Shown: positions 1-7,604 of the stretch, piece by piece | Position numbering within the stretch: position 1 is the stretch's first letter | Layout: every line of letters starts with the position of its first letter | Assembly: GCA_017526985.1 (NCBI GenBank) | Contig: JAFXQR010000120.1 | Coordinates: 1-38,517 of the forward strand | Length of the DNA: 38,517 bases | Direction of reading: 5' to 3' | Source: Lachnospiraceae bacterium | GTDB taxonomy: Bacteria > Bacillota > Clostridia > Lachnospirales > Lachnospiraceae | Translations under genes and position numbers: made by a program | Notes under the pieces: generated by a model | What the model was told of the DNA's origin: nothing | Seen by the model: the letters and a program-made list of their open reading frames with translations, nothing else | Databases searched by the model: none

Positions 1-633
1 ATGAGCGTAGAGCGCAGAAATATCCTGAAGGCATACGGTGCAGAACTGGTGCTGACAGAGGGACCTAAGGGAATGAAGGGTGCGATCGCAAAAGCAGAGG
101 AACTTTCCAAGGAGATCCCGAACAGCTTCATCCCCGGACAGTTCGTAAACCCGGCAAACCCGGCCGTGCATCGTGCGACCACCGGACCGGAGATCTGGAA
201 CGATACAGACGGTAAGGTAGATATCTTTATCGCAGGTGTAGGTACCGGCGGTACCGTGACCGGAACCGGCGAATACTTAAAGGAGCAGAATCCGAATGTG
301 AAGGTAGTCGCACTGGAACCGGCAGACTCTCCGGTACTTTCCGAAGGCAAAGCAGGCAGCCACAAGATCCAAGGTATCGGTGCAGGCTTTGTTCCGGATG
401 TGCTGAACACCCAAGTATACGATGAGATCTTCAAAGCACCGAACGATAAGGCATTTGAGACTGCCAAGCTGCTGGCAAAGAAAGAGGGTATCTCCGTAGG
501 TATTTCTTCCGGTGCGGCACTCTACGGTGCTATTGAGCTGGCGAAGAAGCCGGAGAACAAGGGCAAGACTATCGTTGCGCTCCTTCCGGACAGCGGTGAC
601 CGTTATTATTCCACAGCATTATTTACAGAGTAA
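1..633 (+). CDS. cysK: Cysteine synthase A (O-acetylserine sulfhydrylase), C-terminal part
   Basis: This is the last 210 residues of a PLP-dependent cysteine synthase, which makes cysteine from O-acetylserine and sulfide in the cytoplasm. The ATG at base 1 is an internal methionine: the conserved stretch [20 protein letters not shown] lies about a third of the way into full-length CysK (about 310 residues), so the gene begins left of the window. The glycine-rich phosphate-binding loop [16 protein letters not shown] (about residues 79-94) and the C-terminal SVGISSGAA and [12 protein letters not shown] segments are intact. The PLP lysine would lie in the missing part. A hairpin terminator follows, so the gene ends its transcription unit. 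The family call is secure; CysK versus a CysM-like paralogue rests on the C-terminal motifs. Confidence 0.95.
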   Translation: MSVERRNILKAYGAELVLTEGPKGMKGAIAKAEELSKEIPNSFIPGQFVNPANPAVHRATTGPEIWNDTDGKVDIFIAGVGTGGTVTGTGEYLKEQNPNVKVVALEPADSPVLSEGKAGSHKIQGIGAGFVPDVLNTQVYDEIFKAPNDKAFETAKLLAKKEGISVGISSGAALYGAIELAKKPENKGKTIVALLPDSGDRYYSTALFTE

Positions 634-667
634 ATCATTCTTCCTGTCTTCCCACGATGAAGAATAC

Positions 668-697
668 AAAAACTGTCGAAGTGATTCGGCAGTTTTT
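668..697 (+). terminator. Rho-independent terminator after cysK
   Basis: A stem of about 12 bp (AAAACTGTCGAA with TTCGGCAGTTTT, one G-U pair, loop GTGA) runs directly into a T tract. It lies 35 bases after the cysK stop and separates it from the lipoprotein gene. Confidence 0.85.
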
Positions 698-732
698 TGC
701 TTAAAAATCATTTAAATAATAGCGCTCAGATT

Positions 733-747
733 GCTACTATAAGTAGC
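733..747. promoter_or_regulatory. Short hyphenated palindrome upstream of the lipoprotein promoter
   Basis: GCTACT-ATA-AGTAGC is a perfect 6+6 palindrome about 20 bases upstream of the putative -35 element at 769. It could be an operator, but it is short and I cannot name a regulator. Confidence 0.3.
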
Positions 748-768
748 GATCTTGTAAAAAGAACTTTG

Positions 769-797
769 TTGCGGTGAATTATAATTTATAATATAAT
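769..797 (+). promoter_or_regulatory. Putative sigma-A promoter for the lipoprotein gene
   Basis: TTGCGG (769-774) is followed after 17 bp by a perfect TATAAT (792-797), 43 bases before the ATG at 840. The region is very AT-rich, so other registers are possible, but this one has ideal spacing. Confidence 0.6.
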
Positions 798-839
798 GTA
801 TGATACTATAAATTTTATATAAATTAAGGGGAAAATGTT

Positions 840-1895
840 ATGAGGAATTTGATGGTAAGGGTGGCAGTATTCGGAATGGGATGTGCCTTGTGTTTCGGAA
901 CCGTAGCGTGCGGGAAAGATGGAGAAAATGGTTCTGCAGACGCAGGCATGACCGTAGCACAGACAACGGAATCGCAAGCAATCGAAGAACTGATGCAGGA
1001 CTGGAAACTGGTGCAGTTTACAGTCAAGGGAGAAACAACAAAAGCATCTTCTTTGCCGAAAAATGACCTTGAGACGGTGGCACCTCGTTTTTCTTTTTCG
1101 GATGGTACACATGTTATATTTCATAATGGTATGAAAGACCATAGCGGAACAGTGAGAGAGGAGAATGGACAGTATATCATTACTTATGATGACACTACAC
1201 AAGGAATGATCGCAACTGTGTCGGGAGATAAGCTCACCATCGTGAACGAAAAAGGGACGCTTGAATTTGTTTTTGAGGTGCGCGGAGAAGATCCTGAGGA
1301 AGTAGAAGCTGAGGTAGTTCCTATGATCGAACAGTGGGACGAGAGCGTGGTGGCACGTTATGTAGCCAGTTATGAGGTGACGGGTGAAGAAATCGAGGAT
1401 GTATTGAATAAGATTGGAGAAGATACAGCGGTATACTTTACGGGAACGGATTATACAGTTGATGTGTTGATGGATCTGCAGGATGACGGCAGCGTGGTCA
1501 TCTACTATGATTATGATGCTTTTATCAAGACTTTGGAGGATAATTTGAGCGATAAATTTAATGAGATAATGATCGCCAAATACGAAAAAGATGGTATTAG
1601 TAGGGAAGCATTGGAAAAGCAGATGTTGCATATGGGATTTAAAAGTCTGGAGGAAGGACTGGATAATATGAGAGTGACTGTTTTGGAGATGGCGGATCCG
1701 GCTCTCAGAAAAATGATGAACGATAACAATATGCGGATGAGATTGAACTGGAAAGAGGATGGGGATAAGATGTATATTGTTGGACGCAAAGATATGGAAT
1801 TTAATGAAGATGGTTCGTTTGATTATACTCTTCAGGCAGCGAAGACTCTGACGGGAAAGGAATACGACCTTCACTTTGTTCCGGTGAACAGATAA
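840..1895 (+). CDS. Putative lipoprotein of unknown function
   Basis: This is a 351-residue secreted protein of unknown function. The N-terminus has a short hydrophobic signal (about residues 5-22) ending in GTVACGKD, which resembles a lipobox with C24 as the lipidated cysteine, though position -3 is Thr rather than Leu. Residues 45-120 (KLVQFTVKGETTKAS, then FSFSDGTHVIFHNG and TVSGDKLTIVNE) look like a small beta-barrel of the kind common in Lachnospiraceae lipoproteins. The rest is acidic and mixed alpha/beta, ending in a second beta-rich segment. AAGGGG (826-831) sits eight bases before the ATG; a second in-frame ATG at 852 is possible. The gene is flanked by a terminator upstream and a hairpin downstream, so it is monocistronic. 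A truncated repeat of its 5' end follows at 1938. Confidence 0.75.
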   Translation: MRNLMVRVAVFGMGCALCFGTVACGKDGENGSADAGMTVAQTTESQAIEELMQDWKLVQFTVKGETTKASSLPKNDLETVAPRFSFSDGTHVIFHNGMKDHSGTVREENGQYIITYDDTTQGMIATVSGDKLTIVNEKGTLEFVFEVRGEDPEEVEAEVVPMIEQWDESVVARYVASYEVTGEEIEDVLNKIGEDTAVYFTGTDYTVDVLMDLQDDGSVVIYYDYDAFIKTLEDNLSDKFNEIMIAKYEKDGISREALEKQMLHMGFKSLEEGLDNMRVTVLEMADPALRKMMNDNNMRMRLNWKEDGDKMYIVGRKDMEFNEDGSFDYTLQAAKTLTGKEYDLHFVPVNR

Positions 1896-1937
1896 AGGGG
1901 CTTTTTCCTAAAGTATAACACTGATATAGAGAGGAAA

Positions 1938-1973
1938 ATGATAGTAAAACTGGCGGTATTCGGAATGGGATGA
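1938..1973 (+). pseudogene. Truncated duplicate of the lipoprotein 5' end
   Basis: Behind a GAGGAAAATG context, an ATG opens the frame MIVKLAVFGMG and then stops at TGA. The stretch GGCGGTATTCGGAATGGGAT (1952-1971) matches the signal-peptide start of the gene at 840 (863-882) except for one base, and the ribosome binding region is also similar. It appears to be the remnant of a tandem paralogue that lost everything after the first dozen codons. The AT-rich DNA that follows shows no coding continuation. Confidence 0.6.
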
Positions 1974-2048
1974 GGATTATCTGAACCCGGAGATTAACAA
2001 AAAAATACAAATTATTATAAATAAAAAATAAAGAACATATATTTTGGT

Positions 2049-2103
2049 AAATACCGTCAAAATGACGGTATTTATTGTATTTTAGGGGGATTTATGGTAA
2101 GAT
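2049..2103 (+). repeat. Hairpin-promoter module, copy A (terminator plus promoter for hsdR)
   Basis: A perfect 10-bp stem AAATACCGTC / GACGGTATTT (2049-2073, loop AAAAT) is followed at once by TTGTAT (2075-2080), 17 bp, then TAAGAT (2098-2103) with a TGG extended -10. The hairpin can end transcription from upstream and the promoter can start hsdR at 2149. Two more copies with the same geometry lie at 9578 and 11864. Confidence 0.65.
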
Positions 2104-2148
2104 TTTTTGTATGTTAAGTGGTGATGAATATGGGGGTATACTACAGAT

Positions 2149-5073
2149 ATGGGACATATCTCGGAATATGATGTGGAGAACAAATTCATAGACCGGTTGG
2201 AGACCATCGGCTATGAATATGTGGAATTGAAAAACTATTCGGATGTGTTGATCAACTTTAAAACACAGCTGGAAGCATTCAATTGCGAGAAACTGAATGC
2301 TGCTGGCGTAAAAAACTTGTCCGAAGCAGAGTTTAACCGTGTGATGATCCACCTGGATAATCGTTCGGTATATGAATCGGCAAAGGCGCTGCGAGATAAA
2401 TATGTACTGAGTCTGGATAACGGTAAGACCGTTTATCTGGACTTCTTTTCGTTTGATACCGATCGGAACATCTATCAGGTAACCCATCAGGTTACGATGG
2501 ATAAAGAGCATAAGGATGATGTCAGCTATAAGAACCGTTATGATGTGACTGTACTGATCAACGGCTTGCCATTGGTGCAGATTGAACTGAAGCGGCCGGG
2601 CGTGGAGATCAATGAGGCCATCAATCAGATCAACCGTTATCGAAAGTTTTCGTTCAAAGGGCTATTTCGTTATCTGCAGCTTTTTGTTGTATCTAATTCT
2701 GTGCAGACCAAGTATTTCTGTAATGAAAACGAGATGGAAAACGGTCTGTATAACCCGATCCTGAAATCACTGGTATTTTTCTGGACGGATGAAAACAATA
2801 AACGGATCAATACTCTTGAGGAGTTTACGACGGAGTTTTTCGGAAAAGCGCAGATCACCGAGATGATGGATAAGTTCATGGTGATCAAGAGTACCGAGCC
2901 GGTGCTGATGGTGATGCGCCCGTATCAGATCTATGCCGTCAAGGCAGCAAGAAGACGCGTGGTGGAAGCAAATCAAAACGGTTATATCTTTGCCTGTACC
3001 GGATCCGGTAAGACATTGACATCCTTTAAATTGGCACAGCTGTTGCGAGAGGAACCGCTAATTGATAAAGTAATCTTTCTGATTGACCGTAAGGATCTGG
3101 ACGATCAGACCGTGGATGAATATAACAGTTTTGAGCAGGACTGCGTGGATAATTCGGACAGTACTGCGGTACTGGTGAAGCAACTGAAAGAGACCGACCG
3201 GAAACTGTTGGTGACGACGATCCAGAAGATGGCAAATGCCGTAAAATCAAAGAGATACGAAGCACTGATGGATGAATACCGTGATAAACGGGTGGTCTTT
3301 ATCATTGATGAATGCCATCGCAGCCAGTTTGGTAAGATGCACAGTGATCTTGATCGGCACTTTAAGCGGGCAAATTATATCGGATTTACCGGAACGCCGA
3401 TTTTTGAAGCCAATAAAGGCGCGGATGGCAGGACAACTGCGGATATCTTTCATGCCGGGGTGTTGACGAATGGGGAAAAGAGGGATGCCTGTCTGCATCG
3501 TTATATGATCAAAGATGCGATCGCTGACGGTAATGTTCTGCGCTTCTCTGTGGAATATCAGCGGACGATCTTTGCGCATAAGATCGCGGCAAAAGGTATT
3601 GATCCCGAGCAGCTGGATGATCCGGAATACTGCAAACGACATAATATCGATATAGAGAATCTCTATCACGATAAGGAACGCGTAAGGGTGGTAGCGGAGC
3701 ATATCCTGGAGCATCATGAGCAGCATGTACATCCCCAGGGAAAAGATATCTATACCTCTTTGTTTGCGGTAGACTGTATCAAAACACTTGGATTGTATTA
3801 TGAAACGCTCAAAGAACTGAACGCGAAACGACCGGAGGGGAGCAGGTATAAGATTGCGGCAATCTTTAGCTTTGGGGCAAATGAAGACATGGATGAGCGC
3901 GGAGATGAGCATTCCGCAGAAATTCTTTCCCGGTGTATTGCAGATTACAATGCGATGTTTGGGACGAGTTATGCCATTGATGGATTTGATGCTTATCGAA
4001 AAGACATTGCCAAGCGTCTGAAACAGAAGAATCTGCCACAGGTGGATATTCTGCTGGTGGTAAATATGATGCTGACCGGATTTGATGCCAAGCCACTCAA
4101 TACTCTGTACCTGGATAAGAATCTGATCTGGCATACGCTGGTGCAGGCCTATAGTCGTACCAACCGTGTGGATAAGGTGACAAAGCAGTTTGGGCAGATC
4201 GTAACCTTCCGGAATATCAAAAAATGGCAGGATGATGCGCTGCGACTCTTTTCCGGTGACGGGGATCCAAATGAATATCTGCTGGAAAACTATGAATATT
4301 ATGTGCAGAAATGGATCAGCCAGAATCCGGTATTGCGTAAGGTGGTTCCAACGGTGGAAGAGGCCGGGAACTTGCAAAACGAAGATGAGATCCGCATGTT
4401 CGTCATTGCTTTCCGTACAATGGTGGGGACATTGGCAACGCTGAAGACCTTCAGCAAATTTGAATGGGCGGATCTGGCGGTTGCGATGGATGAAGAAGAG
4501 TATGAGGGCTATAAGAGTTGGTATCTGTTTTATAAAGATCAAACTAAGGAATCCAATCCTAAGGTGCCGGTACCGGTAGATGTGGACTTTGATGTGGAAC
4601 TGGTACGGACGGATCGTATCAATGTAGTTTATATACTGAATCTGTTAAAGGCTGCAGGTAAGAATGGAAAGACAGAGCAGGAGAGGGAAGCCGATCTGGA
4701 TCTGATATTACGGGAGATCGAACGATCCGACAACGAATCTTTGCGAGCCAAGAAAGATGTGATGACGGAGTTTGTCCGGACACGATTCTATGATCTGGCA
4801 GAGGATGCGGATATTCAGGCGGCATTTGAGGAATTTGTCAAAGAGCGGCAGCGGGCCGAGGAGGAAGCATTTGCTTTTCATAATGGTATCGAGCCGGAGC
4901 TGTTGAGCGAGATCGTGGCAAGTTATATGTTCCGGGGAACGGTTACAGAAGAAGAGATTCGGAAAAGGCTGGAAAAATATGGCCTTGGGATCCTGAAAAT
5001 AACCATGCTGACAGAAAAGATCATGCAGTTTGTGAAGGAAACACATATTAAGTACAAAGCGGAGGACAATTAA
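2149..5073 (+). CDS. hsdR: Type I restriction enzyme R subunit (HsdR): nuclease and DNA translocase
   Basis: HsdR is the motor and nuclease subunit of a type I restriction complex (R2M2S1) that translocates and cuts unmodified DNA. The 974-residue length fits the family. An N-terminal PD-(D/E)xK nuclease domain shows D132 and the E146-x-K148 pair in the IELK motif. The superfamily 2 helicase motor follows: Walker A TGSGKT (284-289), DECH box (387-390), motif III TGTP (414-417) and motif VI SRTNR (669-673). The C-terminal helical region probably contacts HsdM. All key residues are present, so the subunit should be active. The start is the only ATG in frame after a stop at 2125; a GGGGG tract 12 bases upstream is a weak ribosome binding site. 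It lies 75 bases behind hairpin-promoter module A and is translationally coupled to hsdM. Confidence 0.95.
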   Translation: MGHISEYDVENKFIDRLETIGYEYVELKNYSDVLINFKTQLEAFNCEKLNAAGVKNLSEAEFNRVMIHLDNRSVYESAKALRDKYVLSLDNGKTVYLDFFSFDTDRNIYQVTHQVTMDKEHKDDVSYKNRYDVTVLINGLPLVQIELKRPGVEINEAINQINRYRKFSFKGLFRYLQLFVVSNSVQTKYFCNENEMENGLYNPILKSLVFFWTDENNKRINTLEEFTTEFFGKAQITEMMDKFMVIKSTEPVLMVMRPYQIYAVKAARRRVVEANQNGYIFACTGSGKTLTSFKLAQLLREEPLIDKVIFLIDRKDLDDQTVDEYNSFEQDCVDNSDSTAVLVKQLKETDRKLLVTTIQKMANAVKSKRYEALMDEYRDKRVVFIIDECHRSQFGKMHSDLDRHFKRANYIGFTGTPIFEANKGADGRTTADIFHAGVLTNGEKRDACLHRYMIKDAIADGNVLRFSVEYQRTIFAHKIAAKGIDPEQLDDPEYCKRHNIDIENLYHDKERVRVVAEHILEHHEQHVHPQGKDIYTSLFAVDCIKTLGLYYETLKELNAKRPEGSRYKIAAIFSFGANEDMDERGDEHSAEILSRCIADYNAMFGTSYAIDGFDAYRKDIAKRLKQKNLPQVDILLVVNMMLTGFDAKPLNTLYLDKNLIWHTLVQAYSRTNRVDKVTKQFGQIVTFRNIKKWQDDALRLFSGDGDPNEYLLENYEYYVQKWISQNPVLRKVVPTVEEAGNLQNEDEIRMFVIAFRTMVGTLATLKTFSKFEWADLAVAMDEEEYEGYKSWYLFYKDQTKESNPKVPVPVDVDFDVELVRTDRINVVYILNLLKAAGKNGKTEQEREADLDLILREIERSDNESLRAKKDVMTEFVRTRFYDLAEDADIQAAFEEFVKERQRAEEEAFAFHNGIEPELLSEIVASYMFRGTVTEEEIRKRLEKYGLGILKITMLTEKIMQFVKETHIKYKAEDN

Positions 5074-6666
5074 ATGGCGATCAATACAGATAAAGCACAG
5101 GCGCAAGCTGCGGAACTTTCTTCCCAGCTCTGGTCTATCGCAAATGACCTGCGTGGCGGTATGGATGCCAATGAATTTCGAAATTATATTTTGGGAACGA
5201 TCTTTTATCGTTACCTTTCAGAACGCACGGAAATGTATATGCAGGAGATCTTAAAAAACGATCATCTGTCCTATGAAGAAGCGTTTGCAAATAAAGATTA
5301 TAAACCTATCGTAGAGAAGTGGAGTCTGGATCATCTGGGGTATATCATACGACCGGAGAATCTGTTTCGGGAATTGAACCGCAGGATCGTAAAACCGGAG
5401 AATGATGCGGATAAGTTTTCTATCGAAGATTATGAGCGTGCGGTAAGTGAACTGACAGGATCTACTCTGGGACACAGATCAGAAGCAGCTTTTTCCGGGC
5501 TGTTTGATGATATGCGACTGCAGGATACCAGATTGGGAGATACGGTATCGGAACGCTCGGATAAGATCAGCAAGGTGATCGCCAAGATTGGTGAGATCGA
5601 TATGGATCTGCAGGATCAGGAGTTTGATGTGTTGGGCACGGCGTATATGATCCTGATCGGTCTGTTCCAGTCGGGAGCCGGGAAAAAGGGTGGAGAATTC
5701 TTTACTCCGGTGGGGCCTTCGACACTCTGCGCTACTTTAGCCAGTCTTGGACTGGATGAGGCAAAAGCTGTTGGCGATTGTACATGCGGTTCCGGTTCCA
5801 TGCTTTTGGATATCCGCAAGCATCTGACAACGGGAAGGGTAGGACATTTTTACGGACAGGAGAATAATCCGACCACCTACAACCTGTGTCGTATGAATAT
5901 GCTGATGCATGGGATCGATTATCAGAATTTCGATATCTATAAAGGGGATACTCTGAAGAATGATCTGTACGGGGAGAATCTGAAACTGACAGTGCAGGTG
6001 GCAAATCCGCCGTATAGTCTTAAGTGGGATGCCAATCCGCAGATGCTGGATGATCCCAGGTATTCCGGTGTAGATAAACTTGCGCCGAAATCCCATGCGG
6101 ATTTTGCTTTTCTGCAGCACATGATCTATCACATGGACGAAAATGACGGGCGTATCGCAATCCTGCTACCTCACGGCGTATTGTTCCGGGGAGGCGCGGA
6201 AGAAGATATCCGTAAATATCTGATCAATACGATCAACCGTCTGGATGCCGTGATCGGTCTGCCAGCCAATCTTTTCCATGGCACGAGCATACCAGTATGT
6301 ATACTGGTGCTAAAGAGCAAACGGAACGGTAACAGCGGGAATATTCTGTTTATTGACGCCAGCAAGGATTTTGTGAAGGGCAAGAATCAGAATGAGCTGT
6401 CGGAAGCGCACATACAGAGGATCGTGGATGCCTATAAGGACCGAAAAGATATTGATAAGTTTGCGCATGTGGCATCTATGAAGGAGATCGAGGAGAATGG
6501 CTTTAATCTGAACATACCGCGCTATGTGGATACCTCGGAAGCGGAAGAAGAGATCGATATTGATGCGGTGACTACAGAAATTGAGCAGATCGATGCAGAT
6601 ATCGCTCAGGCGGCGAAAGAATTAAAGAAATCCTTTCAAGAGTTGGGACTGAAGTTCCCGTTTTGA
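5074..6666 (+). CDS. hsdM: Type I restriction-modification DNA methyltransferase subunit (HsdM)
   Basis: HsdM transfers a methyl group from S-adenosylmethionine to adenine N6 at the site chosen by HsdS, protecting host DNA and serving as the core of the restriction complex. The 530 residues contain a helical N-terminal HsdM_N domain (about 10-150), the SAM-binding motif I as DCTCGSGSM (235-243) and the catalytic motif IV NPPY (311-314), followed by LPHGVLFRGGAE. The ATG directly follows the hsdR stop with GGAGG at 5061-5065, so the two are coupled. The acidic C-terminal coiled segment (EAEEEIDIDAVTTEIEQ) fits the HsdS-contacting tail. Unusually, hsdS does not follow directly: two small genes come between. 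Confidence 0.95.
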   Translation: MAINTDKAQAQAAELSSQLWSIANDLRGGMDANEFRNYILGTIFYRYLSERTEMYMQEILKNDHLSYEEAFANKDYKPIVEKWSLDHLGYIIRPENLFRELNRRIVKPENDADKFSIEDYERAVSELTGSTLGHRSEAAFSGLFDDMRLQDTRLGDTVSERSDKISKVIAKIGEIDMDLQDQEFDVLGTAYMILIGLFQSGAGKKGGEFFTPVGPSTLCATLASLGLDEAKAVGDCTCGSGSMLLDIRKHLTTGRVGHFYGQENNPTTYNLCRMNMLMHGIDYQNFDIYKGDTLKNDLYGENLKLTVQVANPPYSLKWDANPQMLDDPRYSGVDKLAPKSHADFAFLQHMIYHMDENDGRIAILLPHGVLFRGGAEEDIRKYLINTINRLDAVIGLPANLFHGTSIPVCILVLKSKRNGNSGNILFIDASKDFVKGKNQNELSEAHIQRIVDAYKDRKDIDKFAHVASMKEIEENGFNLNIPRYVDTSEAEEEIDIDAVTTEIEQIDADIAQAAKELKKSFQELGLKFPF

Positions 6667-6708
6667 TACATAGAAGAATTTGCTGAAAGACATAGAGAGG
6701 ATAAGAAT

Positions 6709-7026
6709 ATGACAGAGCCGTATTATTTGGATCAGTTCGGCTGGAAAAGTGATGATTACTACAGCCTTCACAGATATCTTCATCGAATGTTGTATTATTA
6801 CAACAAGCGTATGGATGAGATTCGCAAGATCGATCTTAGCAAAACCAGTAAGGAAACCAGAGTATTAATGTACTGTATCATAAATTATTACCATTTGGAT
6901 TTCCTGATGGATCTGGATAATCTGATCGAGTTGAAGAATACCAAGCCGTTGGAAGAAAAACTGATCATCGACGGTGATACTGCGGAAGATGAGGATATCT
7001 ATAAAGAGATGAATGTCGTATTTTGA
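6709..7026 (+). CDS. Small acidic, tyrosine-rich protein between hsdM and hsdS
   Basis: I do not recognise this 105-residue protein. It is predicted to be mostly helical, rich in Tyr, His and Asp in its first half (RYLHRMLYYYNKRMDEI and IINYYHLDFLMDLDNL) and acidic at the end (DGDTAEDEDIYKE). There is no signal peptide or membrane segment. AGAGAGG stands eight bases before the ATG. Its stop at 7024-7026 overlaps the ribosome binding site of the next gene, the nucleotidyltransferase-like protein, so the two are co-translated. The tight pairing of a small acidic protein with a nucleotidyltransferase fold recalls toxin-antitoxin operons, but this is inference from arrangement only. Confidence 0.7.
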   Translation: MTEPYYLDQFGWKSDDYYSLHRYLHRMLYYYNKRMDEIRKIDLSKTSKETRVLMYCIINYYHLDFLMDLDNLIELKNTKPLEEKLIIDGDTAEDEDIYKEMNVVF

Positions 7027-7036
7027 GGAGTATATT

Positions 7037-7600
7037 ATGCCAAATTTGAAGGTGACGGTAAAAGAATTTGATAAAGCATTAAGGCTGCTGAATGATAAAC
7101 TGATCGAAGCGGATAAAGTCATGACGATCAAAGCGATTGGCGGGTATGCGATGATGCGTGCCGGGTTGCGAGATGCCGACGGAGTGCAGGGGTTCAGCGA
7201 AGATATTGACAACATTGCTGCAAGATTTGATGATACAGAGATTTTGATGATTGAATCGGTGGGGAAGGATTTGAATCTATTACCGGATTGGCTGAATACG
7301 GATCCGATTGATCTGCCGGAAGTATATGAAGTGATAGATCAGCTTACCTGGATGGAAGATAAGAATTATTCTAATATCCGGTTGTACATTGCGGATATAC
7401 CATCTTTAATACTATTGAAAACAAGAGCGATTGAGGGATGCGGTCTCCTGCCGCGGAAGACAGACAAAAATGATCTGATCAAATTGTTGAAAAAAGTTGA
7501 TATCCATAATGTTGAAGATTTGGAAATGAATAAAAATGTTTCTTTTATAAAGGAATATTCCAGATGTTACAGTTATTTGCAGGAAAGGGGAGAGTGGTAG
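7037..7600 (+). CDS. Nucleotidyltransferase-like protein (AbiEii/DUF6036-type fold)
   Basis: The 187-residue protein carries the hallmark of minimal nucleotidyltransferases: IGGYAMMRAGLR (about residues 34-45) followed by SEDIDNI, giving the GG and D56-x-D58 metal-binding pattern. Later PSLILLKTRA and RKTDKNDLIKLL match the helical second half of AbiEii-like and DUF6036-like proteins (K then D/KD spacing). Such proteins occur as toxins in AbiE-type phage-defence pairs, or as tRNA-modifying nucleotidyltransferases in toxin-antitoxin systems. The start at 7037 is preferred over an in-frame ATG at 7013 because AGGAG (7026-7030) is six bases before it; the upstream ATG lies inside the previous gene. 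It ends four bases before hsdS. The fold assignment is fairly good; substrate and activity are unknown. Confidence 0.7.
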   Translation: MPNLKVTVKEFDKALRLLNDKLIEADKVMTIKAIGGYAMMRAGLRDADGVQGFSEDIDNIAARFDDTEILMIESVGKDLNLLPDWLNTDPIDLPEVYEVIDQLTWMEDKNYSNIRLYIADIPSLILLKTRAIEGCGLLPRKTDKNDLIKLLKKVDIHNVEDLEMNKNVSFIKEYSRCYSYLQERGEW

Positions 7601-7604
7601 AGTT

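Noticed and set aside
786-1874. A 362-codon open frame on the - strand opposite the lipoprotein
   Set aside because: No ribosome binding site, a His/Phe/Ile-rich nonsense-like composition, and the + strand has a signal peptide and a good start.
3247-4542. A 431-codon open frame on the - strand inside hsdR
   Set aside because: It is antisense to the well-supported HsdR helicase motifs and has the composition of a shadow frame.
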